From positions 1 through 64,000 of the forward strand of contig ONNR01000022.1 of assembly GCA_900319235.1 (NCBI GenBank): a stretch of 64,000 bases of DNA. Reading direction: 5' to 3'. Shown here in pieces: positions 38,196 to 47,264 of this stretch. This stretch comes from an uncultured Prevotellaceae bacterium (GTDB lineage Bacteria > Bacteroidota > Bacteroidia > Bacteroidales > UBA3663). Every line of letters begins with the position of its first letter. Positions within the stretch are counted from its first letter, which is position 1. The translations under genes and the position numbers were made by a program. A model generated the notes under the pieces. That model was not told where the DNA came from and did no database searches. It was given only the letters and a program-made list of their open reading frames with translations.

Positions 38196-40903
38196 GAAAG
38201 TTACTCTTCACTTTCATCCTTCTTTTCTCGCTCTTCTCCTCCTCCATTTTTGCCCAAGTCAGCGATGCTTTCCAAGGCATTTTGCCAGTGACAGACCCGC
38301 AGATGAAGCAAAGTCTGAATGGAGTTTGGGACATCAAGGTGGTCGAAGGTATCACGGATGATCTTTCCGTACCGACACTGGATGAAACGTGGAGCAAGAT
38401 TGACGTACCTGGATGTTGGGAAGCTTATGGTCTTTGCAAACCCACCTACCATCACGCCGATTCGCTGACCGGCTATTATCGCACGGCTTTCAGCATCCCC
38501 GATGCATGGAAAGGTCAACGCATCGTGCTTCGCTTCGACGGTGTGCTCTATGGCTACGACCTTTGGATCAATGGCAGGCAGGCGGGTTCCTGGCGATCGG
38601 GCTACAACACGGCGCTCTTCGACATCACGCCCTATTTGAACAAGAAGACCACAGAGCAGCAACTTGCTATGCGTGTCATCACCGTGTTCCCTGGCAGCGA
38701 CTTCGACTACAACGATGACTGGGCGCCGAGCGGCATCTTCCGCGACGTGACCCTGATGGCTGTCCCTCAGATTCACCTCAGCGACCTCACCATCCATGCC
38801 CATCTCAATGGCGAAGTCGAAATAGAGACCGAAGTTGCCAATGCAAGGAAGAGCTCTGTGGTCGAGCACGAGATTTTCGATGCCAATGGCCAAATGGTTG
38901 GGACTACCAAGGTGGAGAATCCCAGACTATGGACTGCCGAGACACCTTATTTATATATATTACGTACAAAGGTGCTCGACAAAGGGAAACTGCTCCAGAC
39001 CTTCGAGCACAAGTTCGGATTCCGCGAACTCACCATCGACGGCAATGTGCTGAAACTAAACGGAAGACCCATCAAGCTGCGTGGTGTCACCACCCACAGC
39101 ACTGACCCCAAGACCGTAAAGGTGATTGACGAGACCAGCATCCTACGTGATATGAAGCTGATGAAGGAGGCTTCGATCAACTACATCCGCACCTCGCACT
39201 ATCCCCGTGAACCGCGGTTCTACGAACTCGCCGACTCGTTGGGCTTCTACGTCATCGACGAAGTGCCCTTTGGCTATGGCGACAAGAACTTGTCAGATCC
39301 CTCCTTCTACCCCGTCCTCCAGCAACGTGCCCAAGCCACCATCCGACGAGACAAGAACCATGCTTCGGTGCTCATCTGGAGTCTGGGCAACGAGAATCCC
39401 TTGACCGACATCTGCGTCCAACTCGGAGATTATGTGAAACGGGAACTCGACTCCGTCCGTCCAATCTGCTATCCCCAGGTGGGCAGTTATTTCCGTCGCT
39501 TCAACTATGACATCCCCAAGGTAGCTGACATATATGCGCCACACTATCCCTCGGTGTCGCACGTAGCCGACTTCTTCCAGCGTAGCGACCGTCCTGTCAT
39601 CTTCACCGAATATACCCACACCTTGGGCATCTCGTTCGAAGACCACGACAAGCGATGGGAAATCATCGAGCGTACACCATGCATTGCAGGAGGCAGCGTC
39701 TGGGAATGGGTTGATCAAGGAATGCCTTTCAAGGATGCTTTGAAGGATCGGTACGGTTACGAGGAACGTGTCTTCACTTCACCCGAAGGCGGCTTTGAGA
39801 TGTGCAGTAACCAGGGCACCGATGGCCTGCTCTATGCCGACCGCACTCCCCTACCCAATTACTACGAACTGCAGCACAACTATGCCCGTGCCTTCGTGTC
39901 GGAAGTCAAAGGCGATGAACTTGGCATCGAGAATCGCTACGACTTCATCAACCTGAAGGACAACGTCACCTTCCATTGGACGCTGACCAACAATCGTGAC
40001 ACGGTGATGCGTGGAGCCTTCAGTCCCGACTGCGAACCTCGTTCCTCGACGCGCTATCGACTTACCCTCCCCCAGCAGAATGGACTATCGCTACTGCAGT
40101 TCGACATTGAAGATGCACAAGGCCACATCTTCCTGCATCAGAGTTTCGTACTCAACAAACCTTATCAGAAATGGGAGGGCAAGAGTGACCCGATGTCGCT
40201 GGTACAAAAGGCACCTATGGTTCGCGTAGGACGCAAGCCGACAATGTGCGAAATGCTGAAACTAAAAGATCGCCGCATCGAGAAGTATCTGCAACCATTG
40301 GACAATCCTTACGTGAAGGCAGAGCTCAATACCGCCGATGAGGGCAATGGCATCAAGGTAGATTATTCGCTCACTCCCGACACATCCGACACGTTCCTCT
40401 CCGAACTGGGTATTGCCTTCCTGCTCGATGAGCGCCTGGATCGTGTACAGTGGATAGGACAAGGGCCCCTCCCCTCCTATCCTGGACGTGACAAGGCCAA
40501 CCGTTATGGCTTCTGGGCAAAACAAATGGACGACCTCTACTTCGAAGGTAACCGCATGGGTGTAGATGCAGCCTTTGTGTGTGACGAAGAAGGCAACGGC
40601 CTGCTCGTTGCTGGCGAAGGATTGAATCTCAATTTCGAACAGACCGACCGCGGCATCGTCCTTACTGTCAATGCTGCCGTTTCTGGACAAGGGCCTAAGT
40701 CTTCTGTTACCGAATACCCCGTGATTGCCAAAAAAGTTGGCAGAGTCGGTGGCACCTTCTTCCTTTATCGAATCGACAAGGAGCAATTCTCGGAGAAACT
40801 GCACAAGTGGTTTATCAACCCTTCTGACTTTCCCGAACCGCTCCACCCCTTCCTGACCCAGTATGATACTTACTTGATGCATTTCGACTGTATCAGCCAA
40901 TAA
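38192..40903 (+). CDS. Glycoside hydrolase family 2, beta-galactosidase-like
   Basis: The ATG overlaps the stop of the DUF362 gene (ATGA), so the two are translationally coupled. The 903-residue protein has signal peptide 1-21, a GH2 jelly roll (about 40-195, with DWAPSGIFRDVTL), an Ig domain, and a barrel from about 285 with acid/base Glu401 (SLGNENP) and nucleophile Glu473 (IFTEYTHT). A C-terminal LacZ small-chain-type beta-domain (about 650-890) contains the IQWIGQGP-like motif VQWIGQGPLPSYPGRDKANRYG. It probably removes beta-galactosyl or related caps from RG-I oligomers in the periplasm. Confidence 0.93.
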   Translation: MRKLLFTFILLFSLFSSSIFAQVSDAFQGILPVTDPQMKQSLNGVWDIKVVEGITDDLSVPTLDETWSKIDVPGCWEAYGLCKPTYHHADSLTGYYRTAFSIPDAWKGQRIVLRFDGVLYGYDLWINGRQAGSWRSGYNTALFDITPYLNKKTTEQQLAMRVITVFPGSDFDYNDDWAPSGIFRDVTLMAVPQIHLSDLTIHAHLNGEVEIETEVANARKSSVVEHEIFDANGQMVGTTKVENPRLWTAETPYLYILRTKVLDKGKLLQTFEHKFGFRELTIDGNVLKLNGRPIKLRGVTTHSTDPKTVKVIDETSILRDMKLMKEASINYIRTSHYPREPRFYELADSLGFYVIDEVPFGYGDKNLSDPSFYPVLQQRAQATIRRDKNHASVLIWSLGNENPLTDICVQLGDYVKRELDSVRPICYPQVGSYFRRFNYDIPKVADIYAPHYPSVSHVADFFQRSDRPVIFTEYTHTLGISFEDHDKRWEIIERTPCIAGGSVWEWVDQGMPFKDALKDRYGYEERVFTSPEGGFEMCSNQGTDGLLYADRTPLPNYYELQHNYARAFVSEVKGDELGIENRYDFINLKDNVTFHWTLTNNRDTVMRGAFSPDCEPRSSTRYRLTLPQQNGLSLLQFDIEDAQGHIFLHQSFVLNKPYQKWEGKSDPMSLVQKAPMVRVGRKPTMCEMLKLKDRRIEKYLQPLDNPYVKAELNTADEGNGIKVDYSLTPDTSDTFLSELGIAFLLDERLDRVQWIGQGPLPSYPGRDKANRYGFWAKQMDDLYFEGNRMGVDAAFVCDEEGNGLLVAGEGLNLNFEQTDRGIVLTVNAAVSGQGPKSSVTEYPVIAKKVGRVGGTFFLYRIDKEQFSEKLHKWFINPSDFPEPLHPFLTQYDTYLMHFDCISQ

Positions 40904-40917
40904 TGGAAATGTTTATT

Positions 40918-40962
40918 AGTCCTATTGAACCTGCTAAATGGTTTGATAGGACTTTTTTTTTG
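40918..40962 (+). terminator. Rho-independent terminator of the RG-I susC operon
   Basis: AGTCCTAT (40918-40925) pairs with ATAGGACT (40946-40953); the stem extends inward to GAACC/GGTTT, and about ten T follow. It closes the operon 14 bp after the GH2 stop. Confidence 0.9.
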
Positions 40963-41039
40963 CAAAAAAACTTGTATATCTCAAGATTTTTCCCGAACTT
41001 TGCAGCGTTTATTTGAAAACTCGAACTACGGCTATAATC

Positions 41040-42035
41040 ATGAAGCAAATTAAATTATGGATCATTGCTGCAATCCTCTTGTCATACAGCGTTCCTACTA
41101 TCATCTCCTGCAAATCAAATCGGCATCGGATTGTAGCGACCTCCTCTGAGGTGGAATATGTTCCACAAGCACCTAACTATGCCGATACGACGATGTGGAT
41201 AACGGCAGATGGTGATCCCGACGGAACGGGAGCCGACGTCTTCTACATCGTATCAACCTGGGAAAAGGACTGGCAGACCGACGACGGGCAAGTCAGCCAT
41301 TACGCCGACGTGTGGAACCCTAACCACCGCAGGCATATGGGCATCGAAATCAACGGAGTGGCAGAATATATGTCACGCGGCAATCGTTTCTATGCTCCTT
41401 TCTACCGACATTCAACCATTGACGGATTTGTAACGATGAACGAAGACACCATCCGTCGTCGCACACGTCTTTCGATGCACGATGTATGCGAAGCCTTCGA
41501 CCACTTCCAGCAAAAGAGAGACAAGAGCCGTCCGTTCATCCTCGCGGGCTTCAGCCAAGGAGGCATGGCTGTGGTGGAATTGTTGAAGCATATCGATGAC
41601 AAGACATACAGACAACTGGCAGCCGCCTACATTCTGGGCTATAAGGTCAGTCCCGAAGATACCCTCACCTGTCCCTATATTCGTCCTGCCAAGGGTGAAG
41701 CCGATACTGGTGTTGCCATCTGCTACAACACCGTGAAGGACGTGAAATATGTGAATCCCGTTATCGCAGCCACATGCATCGGTATCAATCCCGTAAACTG
41801 GCGTACCGATGACACCCCAGCGCAGTTACACGACACCATCACCGTGACACTCTCGCCTGATTATCACGTCCTCGTCGTTGAGGGATATCCCGGTTCGGAA
41901 TACCGCCCCTACAAGAACTTCATCAACGTAGGCGACATCCACAGTTGCGAACCCTGGCTCTACAAGGAATGCCTCGAAAAGAACTTCGCCGTTCGCACCC
42001 GTGCCTGGAGAGAAAAAATCAGCATTTCACAATAA
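41040..42035 (+). CDS. DUF3089 family alpha/beta-hydrolase lipoprotein
   Basis: The start at 41040 (MKQIKLWIIA) gives a lipoprotein signal ending TIISC (Cys24) and a 331-residue product. The nucleophile elbow GFSQGG (Ser172) and the surrounding segment FILAGFSQGGMAVVELL fit DUF3089, a family of alpha/beta-hydrolases. Acid and His candidates lie in the C-terminal part, for example DIHSCEPW. It would act in the periplasm as an esterase or lipase-like enzyme; the substrate is unknown. It stands alone after the operon terminator. Confidence 0.8.
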   Translation: MKQIKLWIIAAILLSYSVPTIISCKSNRHRIVATSSEVEYVPQAPNYADTTMWITADGDPDGTGADVFYIVSTWEKDWQTDDGQVSHYADVWNPNHRRHMGIEINGVAEYMSRGNRFYAPFYRHSTIDGFVTMNEDTIRRRTRLSMHDVCEAFDHFQQKRDKSRPFILAGFSQGGMAVVELLKHIDDKTYRQLAAAYILGYKVSPEDTLTCPYIRPAKGEADTGVAICYNTVKDVKYVNPVIAATCIGINPVNWRTDDTPAQLHDTITVTLSPDYHVLVVEGYPGSEYRPYKNFINVGDIHSCEPWLYKECLEKNFAVRTRAWREKISISQ

Positions 42036-42127
42036 ATAATATTTTTTTTGAAAAAAGTTCATTTTTCGTGTAGTTTTTAGCCCGACGTTGCGTCTAATGG
42101 GTGAAAATCAAAATCTACAGAACGACA

Positions 42128-42607
42128 ATGACAACATTAGAAACCGCATTTACGCAAACCGTAGCCCAGCACAAGAGTACCATCTTCACTGTGTGCTACA
42201 TGTTCTCACAGGATGCCGATGAAGTGGACGACCTGTTTCAGGAGGTTCTCGTGAACCTTTGGAACGGATTCGAGGGCTTCGAGCATCGCAGCGACATCAA
42301 GACGTGGATCTACCGCGTTGCTCTCAACACCTGCATCTCAATCGACAGGAAGAAGCGACGCAACGAAACCGTCCGCCTGACCATGGACATCGATCTCTTC
42401 GAAGATCGTGACGAAGACACCCAGCAAGTAAGTATGCTTCACAAACGCATCTCACTGCTCAAGCCCTTCGATCGTGCGATTGTCCTGCTCTGGCTCGAAG
42501 ACCTCAGCTACGAAGAGATTGCGCAAATCGTGGGTATCTCAGCCAAAAATGTCAGCGTCCGACTGTACAGGATCAAAGAACAACTCAAGCAAATGTCAAA
42601 CAATTAA
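42128..42607 (+). CDS. ECF-type RNA polymerase sigma factor
   Basis: The 159-residue protein (start MTTLETAFTQ) has sigma region 2 (DADEVDDLFQEVLVNLWNGF...IKTWIYRVALNTCIS, about 35-80) and region 4 (LSYEEIAQIVGISAKNVSVRLYRIKEQLK, about 125-157). These are the hallmarks of an ECF sigma factor. The gene 13 bp downstream codes for a small membrane protein that may be its anti-sigma partner. No target promoters can be assigned from this window. The A/T-rich stretch 42036-42127 carries no obvious consensus promoter. Confidence 0.93.
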   Translation: MTTLETAFTQTVAQHKSTIFTVCYMFSQDADEVDDLFQEVLVNLWNGFEGFEHRSDIKTWIYRVALNTCISIDRKKRRNETVRLTMDIDLFEDRDEDTQQVSMLHKRISLLKPFDRAIVLLWLEDLSYEEIAQIVGISAKNVSVRLYRIKEQLKQMSNN

Positions 42608-42620
42608 AACTACACCCATT

Positions 42621-43205
42621 ATGAGCGAATTTGAAATGAACGAGATGCGTCAGCAGATGAACATCCTCAAGAAGAAACTGGAACAGCAGGAAATCGTGAA
42701 TGAAAAGCTTATCCGCCAGTCGATGCGCAAGAATATGCGGAGCATCAACCGCCGCAACTTTATCCTCACGGCAATCGCCATCCTGATGGTTCCCTACAGT
42801 TACTGGGTATTCTACAAGATGGTAGGATTCTCGATGGCCTTCTGGATTGGCACCAGCATCTTTATGCTGATCTGCGCAGGAGCCAACATCTGGAACAACC
42901 GCAATTTGAACAGTTCCAGCCTGATGAGCGGTGACCTGCTCGAAGCCAGGAAAAATGTGGCTCGTGCCAAGAAGTTCGACACCCAATGGCTCCTCTTCGG
43001 CATCCCTGCCGTACTGCTTTGGCTTGCCTGGTTTGTCTATGAGGTATATCGTGTCAACGGACCCGACGATATGATGCCTCTGTTGTTGGGAGGAGGTTTT
43101 GGTGGCGTCATCGGCCTCATCTGCGGCTTCCGAATCTACTACAAGACCCAGCGACAGTATCAGGAAATCATCGACCAGATTGAGGACTTGACAAATAACA
43201 ATTAA
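42621..43205 (+). CDS. Small membrane protein, possible anti-sigma partner
   Basis: The 194-residue protein starts with a charged coiled coil (about 3-45, EMNEMRQQMNILKKKLEQQE) followed by four likely transmembrane helices in two hairpins (about 48-90 and 120-165) and a polar tail. I recognise no family. Its position 13 bp after the ECF sigma gene suggests it senses or restrains that factor. The stop codon (43203-43205) lies inside the first unit of a 14-bp repeat array. Confidence 0.7.
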   Translation: MSEFEMNEMRQQMNILKKKLEQQEIVNEKLIRQSMRKNMRSINRRNFILTAIAILMVPYSYWVFYKMVGFSMAFWIGTSIFMLICAGANIWNNRNLNSSSLMSGDLLEARKNVARAKKFDTQWLLFGIPAVLLWLAWFVYEVYRVNGPDDMMPLLLGGGFGGVIGLICGFRIYYKTQRQYQEIIDQIEDLTNNN

Positions 43206-43254
43206 TAATTAACAATTAATAATTGGCAATTAATAATTGGCAATTACTAATTGG
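43199..43254. repeat. 14-bp tandem repeat (CAATTAATAATTGG) containing a stop codon
   Basis: Four units of exactly 14 bp start at 43199, 43213, 43227 and 43241. Units 2 and 3 are identical; the others differ by one or two bases. The first unit supplies the last Asn codon and the TAA stop of the upstream gene. The unit is the reverse complement type of the array at 19413-19482. Confidence 0.9.
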
Positions 43255-43278
43255 GGTCTATTGACCAACGGAGTTGAT

Positions 43279-43315
43279 AAAGCGTGCCAAATCTTTGCGG
43301 ATTGACACGCTTTTT
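43279..43315. terminator. Hairpin terminator downstream of the ECF operon
   Basis: AAAGCGTG (43279-43286) pairs with CACGCTTT (43306-43313), with an inner AATC/GATT stem and a T-run to 43315. Confidence 0.75.
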
Positions 43316-43359
43316 CGATTTAATTTCCTTTTCAAATCTTCATTTTCAACTTTTTTTCG

Positions 43360-43367
43360 TAACTTTG
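43360..43367 (+). promoter_or_regulatory. -7 box for the HAD-DUF4421 pair
   Basis: TAACTTTG is a perfect TAnnTTTG box 26 bp before the HAD start; no clear TTTG lies 20 bp upstream. Confidence 0.5.
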
Positions 43368-43392
43368 TACCCTCATTTAAGGTATTATTCAG

Positions 43393-44043
43393 ATGAAAAC
43401 TTTCAAAGCAGCACTTTTCGACCTCGATGGCACCCTCTTCGATACCGAAGGACAATACTCCATCTTTTGGGGCAAGACCTGTCGCCGATTCCGCCCTGAC
43501 ATCGACCGTCTGGAGTACAAGATCAAGGGTATGACCCTGGTGCAAATCTACGATAAATATTTCCCCGACCCCAAAGTCCAGGCCATCATCACCGAAGGTC
43601 TGAACGAATGGGAAATGCAAATGCGCTACAATTGGATAGCCGGAGCCGAGGATTTTGTGATGGACTGCAAGCGACATGGCGTGAAGTGTGCCATCGTCAC
43701 CAGTTCGAACCAGATGAAGATGAAGGCTGTGGCTGCACAGTTACCACACTTTGATGCGCTCTTCGACCGCGTGCTGACCAGCGAAGACTTCTCGGCCTCC
43801 AAACCCGCCCCCGACTGCTATCTGCTGGGAGCCAAGGTCTTCGGACTGGACATTGACGACTGTGTGGTCTTCGAAGATGCCATCAACGGATTGCAAGCCG
43901 GCATGGCTTCGGGCATCTACACCATCGGCATCACCACCACCAATACTCCCGACGTAGTGGCACAACTGAGCCATCACGTCATCAAGGACTTCACCGAACT
44001 TGATTACGACAAGGTCGTTTCGCTTCTTAGGGAGAAGAACTGA
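43393..44043 (+). CDS. HAD-superfamily hydrolase, beta-phosphoglucomutase-like
   Basis: The 216-residue cytoplasmic protein shows the HAD motifs in order: DLDGT (Asp10, Asp12), TSS near residue 101, the Lys of SKPAPD, and FEDAINGLQAG. The helical cap between motifs I and II and the KPAPD signature place it in the subgroup of beta-phosphoglucomutases and small sugar phosphatases. The DUF4421 gene follows after 24 bp. Substrate unknown. Confidence 0.88.
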   Translation: MKTFKAALFDLDGTLFDTEGQYSIFWGKTCRRFRPDIDRLEYKIKGMTLVQIYDKYFPDPKVQAIITEGLNEWEMQMRYNWIAGAEDFVMDCKRHGVKCAIVTSSNQMKMKAVAAQLPHFDALFDRVLTSEDFSASKPAPDCYLLGAKVFGLDIDDCVVFEDAINGLQAGMASGIYTIGITTTNTPDVVAQLSHHVIKDFTELDYDKVVSLLREKN

Positions 44044-44067
44044 GCACCGACAAGCAAGTCCTCCACG

Positions 44068-45081
44068 ATGAAAGGTATAGGAAAATTCCTTTTCATATTC
44101 ATAATAATATGCTGTGCCCCGATCCCCGTCGAGGCACAGTTCTGGCATCACATTGACAGCTTGCTCACTGTACGCCAGCAAAGGGTAAATACCGACACTG
44201 CCTTCGTGAGACTTCCTCGCCAAAACTGGATTGTAAAAGTACGCTATGATGGCTTCGGAAGCAACCTCAATATCCACAACTTGATGGAGGACAATGAGAT
44301 GATGACCATCAAGATGAACTCTGCCCTACGTACTACAATAGGTCTCTCAGCTTCCTATAAAGGCATCGGTCTCACCATCTCGTTTGCCCCACGGCGTCTG
44401 TTCAACAAATCCTCCGACCAGGAATACAACATCAACTTCTACAATAACTGGTGGGGAGCCGACGTGACATTCACCAACATCAGCGACTTCGATACTGACA
44501 TCAAGATTGGGAAGATACGCTCCCGAGCCACAGTTGAGAGCACTCGCCTCTATGGTATGTCGGTCAATGCCTATTTTGTCTTCAATGGACGCAAATTCTC
44601 CTATCCTGCTGCGTTCAACAACACGATGATCCAGAAGCGTTCGGCTGGCAGCGTGATTGCCGCCGCCACATTCTACAACGGTCTGCTATCCAGCAAAATC
44701 AGTGATACGAAATACAACATACCCAACGAGCCCAGCATCACCATGAGGCATGCGGCAATAGGTGGAGGTTATGCCTACAACTACGTGACGAAATACCACT
44801 GGCTCCTGCACATTTCGGCACAACCTACTTTTATGATTTGGAAAAACTACACGCTGCGAGTGGAGAAGGACCCTGCAACAGGAGAAACAATCAGCAATCG
44901 TCTGCCTATTCAAAATGCACAACTATACTTCCTAAGCCGCGTGGGTGCCATCTATTCTCGCGGACACTATTACATTGGCCTTATGAGCGTGCTTCAAACT
45001 TACCGGGTCGGTAACAGTGATGAATTCTCCATCCAAAACACCTATTGGAAAAGCCGCATCTATTATGGCGTGAGGTTCTGA
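44068..45081 (+). CDS. DUF4421 family outer-membrane beta-barrel protein
   Basis: The 337-residue protein has a signal peptide (about 1-23, ending PVEAQ) and many amphipathic beta strands ending in an aromatic C-terminal residue (IYYGVRF), as expected for an outer-membrane barrel. The sequence fits the DUF4421 family of Bacteroidetes. It lies 24 bp after the HAD gene, but no functional link is obvious. Confidence 0.75.
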   Translation: MKGIGKFLFIFIIICCAPIPVEAQFWHHIDSLLTVRQQRVNTDTAFVRLPRQNWIVKVRYDGFGSNLNIHNLMEDNEMMTIKMNSALRTTIGLSASYKGIGLTISFAPRRLFNKSSDQEYNINFYNNWWGADVTFTNISDFDTDIKIGKIRSRATVESTRLYGMSVNAYFVFNGRKFSYPAAFNNTMIQKRSAGSVIAAATFYNGLLSSKISDTKYNIPNEPSITMRHAAIGGGYAYNYVTKYHWLLHISAQPTFMIWKNYTLRVEKDPATGETISNRLPIQNAQLYFLSRVGAIYSRGHYYIGLMSVLQTYRVGNSDEFSIQNTYWKSRIYYGVRF

Positions 45082-45083
45082 GG

Positions 45084-45169
45084 AGACCCCCTCATTCCCC
45101 CTGCTTAGGGGGAGGACTTGCTCGTCGATCTTGATTCTTCCCCCTAAGCAGGGGGATTAGAGGGGGTCT
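45084..45169. repeat. Long inverted repeat between convergent genes, overlapping a stop codon
   Basis: The left arm (45084-45115) and right arm (45137-45169) are near-perfect reverse complements. Each has the subunits AGACCCCCTC and CCCCCTGCTTAGGGGGA, the latter itself a hairpin. The element could terminate both convergent genes. It reaches into the patatin gene: the codons for its last residues Asp-Pro-Leu and the stop (45157-45159) lie in the right arm. Confidence 0.9.
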
Positions 45170-46020
45170 AGATACTCCCTAATCTTCGGCAACATCGCCT
45201 CACACACCCTACGCCCCTCGTCGTAAACCTTCTGCAACTTTTCGCGCTTCATCTCCACACGTCCCACATCGAGTTTTTCGGTGGGGGCGATGAGTAATGT
45301 CCTGCCTTGCTTTGCTTCGTTCATCACATAGTCGAGTTGTCCATTGTACATATCGGGACGCTTGAGCAGACACTCGTACACCTTGGGATAGTTCCGCGTG
45401 GCGAATTTCATCAAGCCAAGATGTTTGGTAAGCGTCTTGCGATAGCCCAAAGGCTGGGTCAAGATCGTGACAGTGCGTTCATACCCGCGCTCTTGCATAA
45501 ACTTGAGAGGTATGGAATCAGTAAGTCCACCATCCAAAAGCACCTGGCCATCCACGTGCACTGGCTGTGCGACCAAGGGAAGTGATGCCGACGCACGAAT
45601 CCACTCCAACTCGTCATAATCAACATGATCCATGACGTGATAGACTGGTTTGCCCGCAAGTATATCGGTACAAACCAAGATGAACTCCATTGGGTTATTC
45701 GCAAAAGCCTCTCCATCGAAGATATCTATCTTGCAAGGCACTGTGTGGTAGCAGAACTCTGCATTGAACAAGTTACCTGTAAAGATTAGCGAACGCATAC
45801 TCATATAACGCTTGTCGCCCGCCATCAGCAGGTTGTAACGGAGGGCACGACCGCGCTGACCCGACTTTATATTGACGCCAAAAGCGGCTCCAGCCGACAC
45901 ACCTACTGCGCCATCGAAAGTGATGCCGTTGTCCATCATGACGTCAAGTACACCGCATGTAAACATACCTCGCAAGCCGCCGCCTTCGAGCACAAGACCA
46001 GTTTTTGATGTTTCTTTCAT
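45157..46020 (-). CDS. Patatin-like phospholipase
   Basis: The 287-residue cytoplasmic protein has the patatin oxyanion motif LEGGGLRG (12-18), nucleophile Ser42 in GVSAG and Asp163 of the dyad in LLDGG. This arrangement identifies the bacterial RssA-like group that hydrolyses acyl-ester lipids. The final residues Asp-Pro-Leu and the stop codon are encoded by the inverted repeat at 45084-45169, so the original C-terminus may have been replaced. A promoter box lies immediately upstream. Confidence 0.92.
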   Translation of the reverse strand: MKETSKTGLVLEGGGLRGMFTCGVLDVMMDNGITFDGAVGVSAGAAFGVNIKSGQRGRALRYNLLMAGDKRYMSMRSLIFTGNLFNAEFCYHTVPCKIDIFDGEAFANNPMEFILVCTDILAGKPVYHVMDHVDYDELEWIRASASLPLVAQPVHVDGQVLLDGGLTDSIPLKFMQERGYERTVTILTQPLGYRKTLTKHLGLMKFATRNYPKVYECLLKRPDMYNGQLDYVMNEAKQGRTLLIAPTEKLDVGRVEMKREKLQKVYDEGRRVCEAMLPKIREYLDPL

Positions 46021-46024
46021 ACCG

Positions 46025-46032
46025 CAAAGATA
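46025..46032 (-). promoter_or_regulatory. -7 box close to the patatin start
   Basis: TATCTTTG on the minus strand (46032-46025) is a perfect -7 box only about 5 bp before the ATG, so the transcript would be leaderless or nearly so. The same sequence placed this close to a start is common in Bacteroidetes. Confidence 0.5.
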
Positions 46033-46069
46033 AAAACGAAAATTTTTTTTTGAAAAAAATGCCTAAAAA

Positions 46070-46101
46070 TTTGGTGCTTTCAGATAAAAACTTTATCTTT
46101 G
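46070..46101 (+). promoter_or_regulatory. Promoter of the acid-sugar operon
   Basis: TTTG (46070-46073), exactly 20 bp, then TATCTTTG (46094-46101): a textbook Bacteroidetes promoter. A leader of about 95 nt precedes the aldolase gene. Confidence 0.8.
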
Positions 46102-46204
46102 CCCCGCAAAAGTGCCTTTTTTGTTGACTCAAGTTGACAAAACAATTTGCAAATAATAATTATAAATTAACAATTTCAACATAGAAAAATCTGTAATTTT
46201 TGGA

Positions 46205-47107
46205 ATGAATAAGAAGAAATATTGCGGCGTAGTTGTCCCAATGGTCACTCCCGTCACTCCCGAAGGCAAGATTGACACTGCTGCTGTCGGTCGTATCATT
46301 GATAGTTTTGTCAAGAACAATGTCAGCCCACTGCTGATGGGCACCACAGGCGAAGGCAATTCTGTAAGTCAGGCCGAGGCACGACTGTTGGTCGAAACTG
46401 CAGTGAAAGCTGCAGACGGCAAAGTGACCGTCTATGCCGGTCTGACAGGCAACTGCATCAGCGAACAGCGCGCCCAAGTGGACGCCTTTACTGCCCTTGG
46501 TGCCGATGTCATCGTGGCAACGCTTCCAAGTTATTATGCCCTGACACCCGAACAGATGGAGAATTATTACCGACAGTTGGCCGACTATTCAAAGGCTCCG
46601 GTGATGCTCTACAACATCTACGCTACCACCCATATGAGCATTCCGGTGGATGTCATCAAGCGACTTGCCGACCATCCCAACATCGTGGGACTGAAAGACT
46701 CCGAACGCGATCTGGAACGCATGCAGCTCTGTATTTCATTTGCTCAGCATCGTGAGGACTTCAGTTATTTCTGCGGATGGGCAGCACAATCGTTCTATTC
46801 ACTCTCTTTGGGCGGAGATGGCATCGTACCATCCACAGGCAACTTTACACCTGGCATGTTCCGCAAACTCTACGAATCTGCTTCATCAGGCGACCTTGCT
46901 ACTGCCCAGCAGTTGCAGGTGAACACCAACGACATTGCAAAAATCTATCAGGCAGGACGTACCTTGGGCCAATCACTCACTGCTCTCAAGGTGATGATGC
47001 AGACCGATGGTCTCTGTTCTCCCGATGTCCTTTCCCCTCTCACCCGACTGAGTGAAGAAGAGGAAAAGGAAATCGCAATGAAAGCGCGAGGCGTGGTACA
47101 CTATTAA
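46205..47107 (+). CDS. DHDPS/NAL-family aldolase (pyruvate-dependent)
   Basis: The 300-residue TIM-barrel enzyme belongs to the dihydrodipicolinate synthase/N-acetylneuraminate lyase superfamily: GTTGEG (47-52) binds the pyruvate carboxylate, Tyr136 is the proton relay in MLYNIY, and Lys164 in VGLKDS forms the Schiff base. Lysine-pathway genes are absent; it is instead first in an operon with a symporter, Fe-alcohol dehydrogenase, PdxA2 and DUF1537 kinase. I infer that it splits a 2-keto-3-deoxy sugar acid into pyruvate and an aldehyde. Superfamily certain, substrate not. Confidence 0.9.
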   Translation: MNKKKYCGVVVPMVTPVTPEGKIDTAAVGRIIDSFVKNNVSPLLMGTTGEGNSVSQAEARLLVETAVKAADGKVTVYAGLTGNCISEQRAQVDAFTALGADVIVATLPSYYALTPEQMENYYRQLADYSKAPVMLYNIYATTHMSIPVDVIKRLADHPNIVGLKDSERDLERMQLCISFAQHREDFSYFCGWAAQSFYSLSLGGDGIVPSTGNFTPGMFRKLYESASSGDLATAQQLQVNTNDIAKIYQAGRTLGQSLTALKVMMQTDGLCSPDVLSPLTRLSEEEEKEIAMKARGVVHY

Positions 47108-47264
47108 AGTTTAGAAAAGTTCGAAAGGTTAAGAAAGGTTGTTACGCTTCGCTCCACGCGAGCAGAGCTCGGAGCGAAAGGTTGTTAGTCCGAACACCTC
47201 TTCACTCCTCTTAACACCTCGAACCCCTCAAACCTTTCGAACTCCTCCTAACCCCTCACTTCCC
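47108..47264. repeat. 9/10-bp repeats in opposed orientation between aldolase and symporter genes
   Basis: The gap starts with G-rich units (AAGTTCGAAAGGTTAAGAAA) to about 47150, then holds a TTCGCTCC/GGAGCGAA hairpin (about 47154-47180), then C-rich units (AACACCTCG, AACCCCTCA, AACCTTTCG, AACCCCTCA) to 47259. The two halves could base-pair in the mRNA. No gene lies here; the symporter ATG follows directly. Confidence 0.8.

Noticed and set aside
46205..47107. Lysine-pathway dihydrodipicolinate synthase
   Set aside because: The catalytic residues fit the superfamily, but no lysine genes are near and the operon is catabolic.
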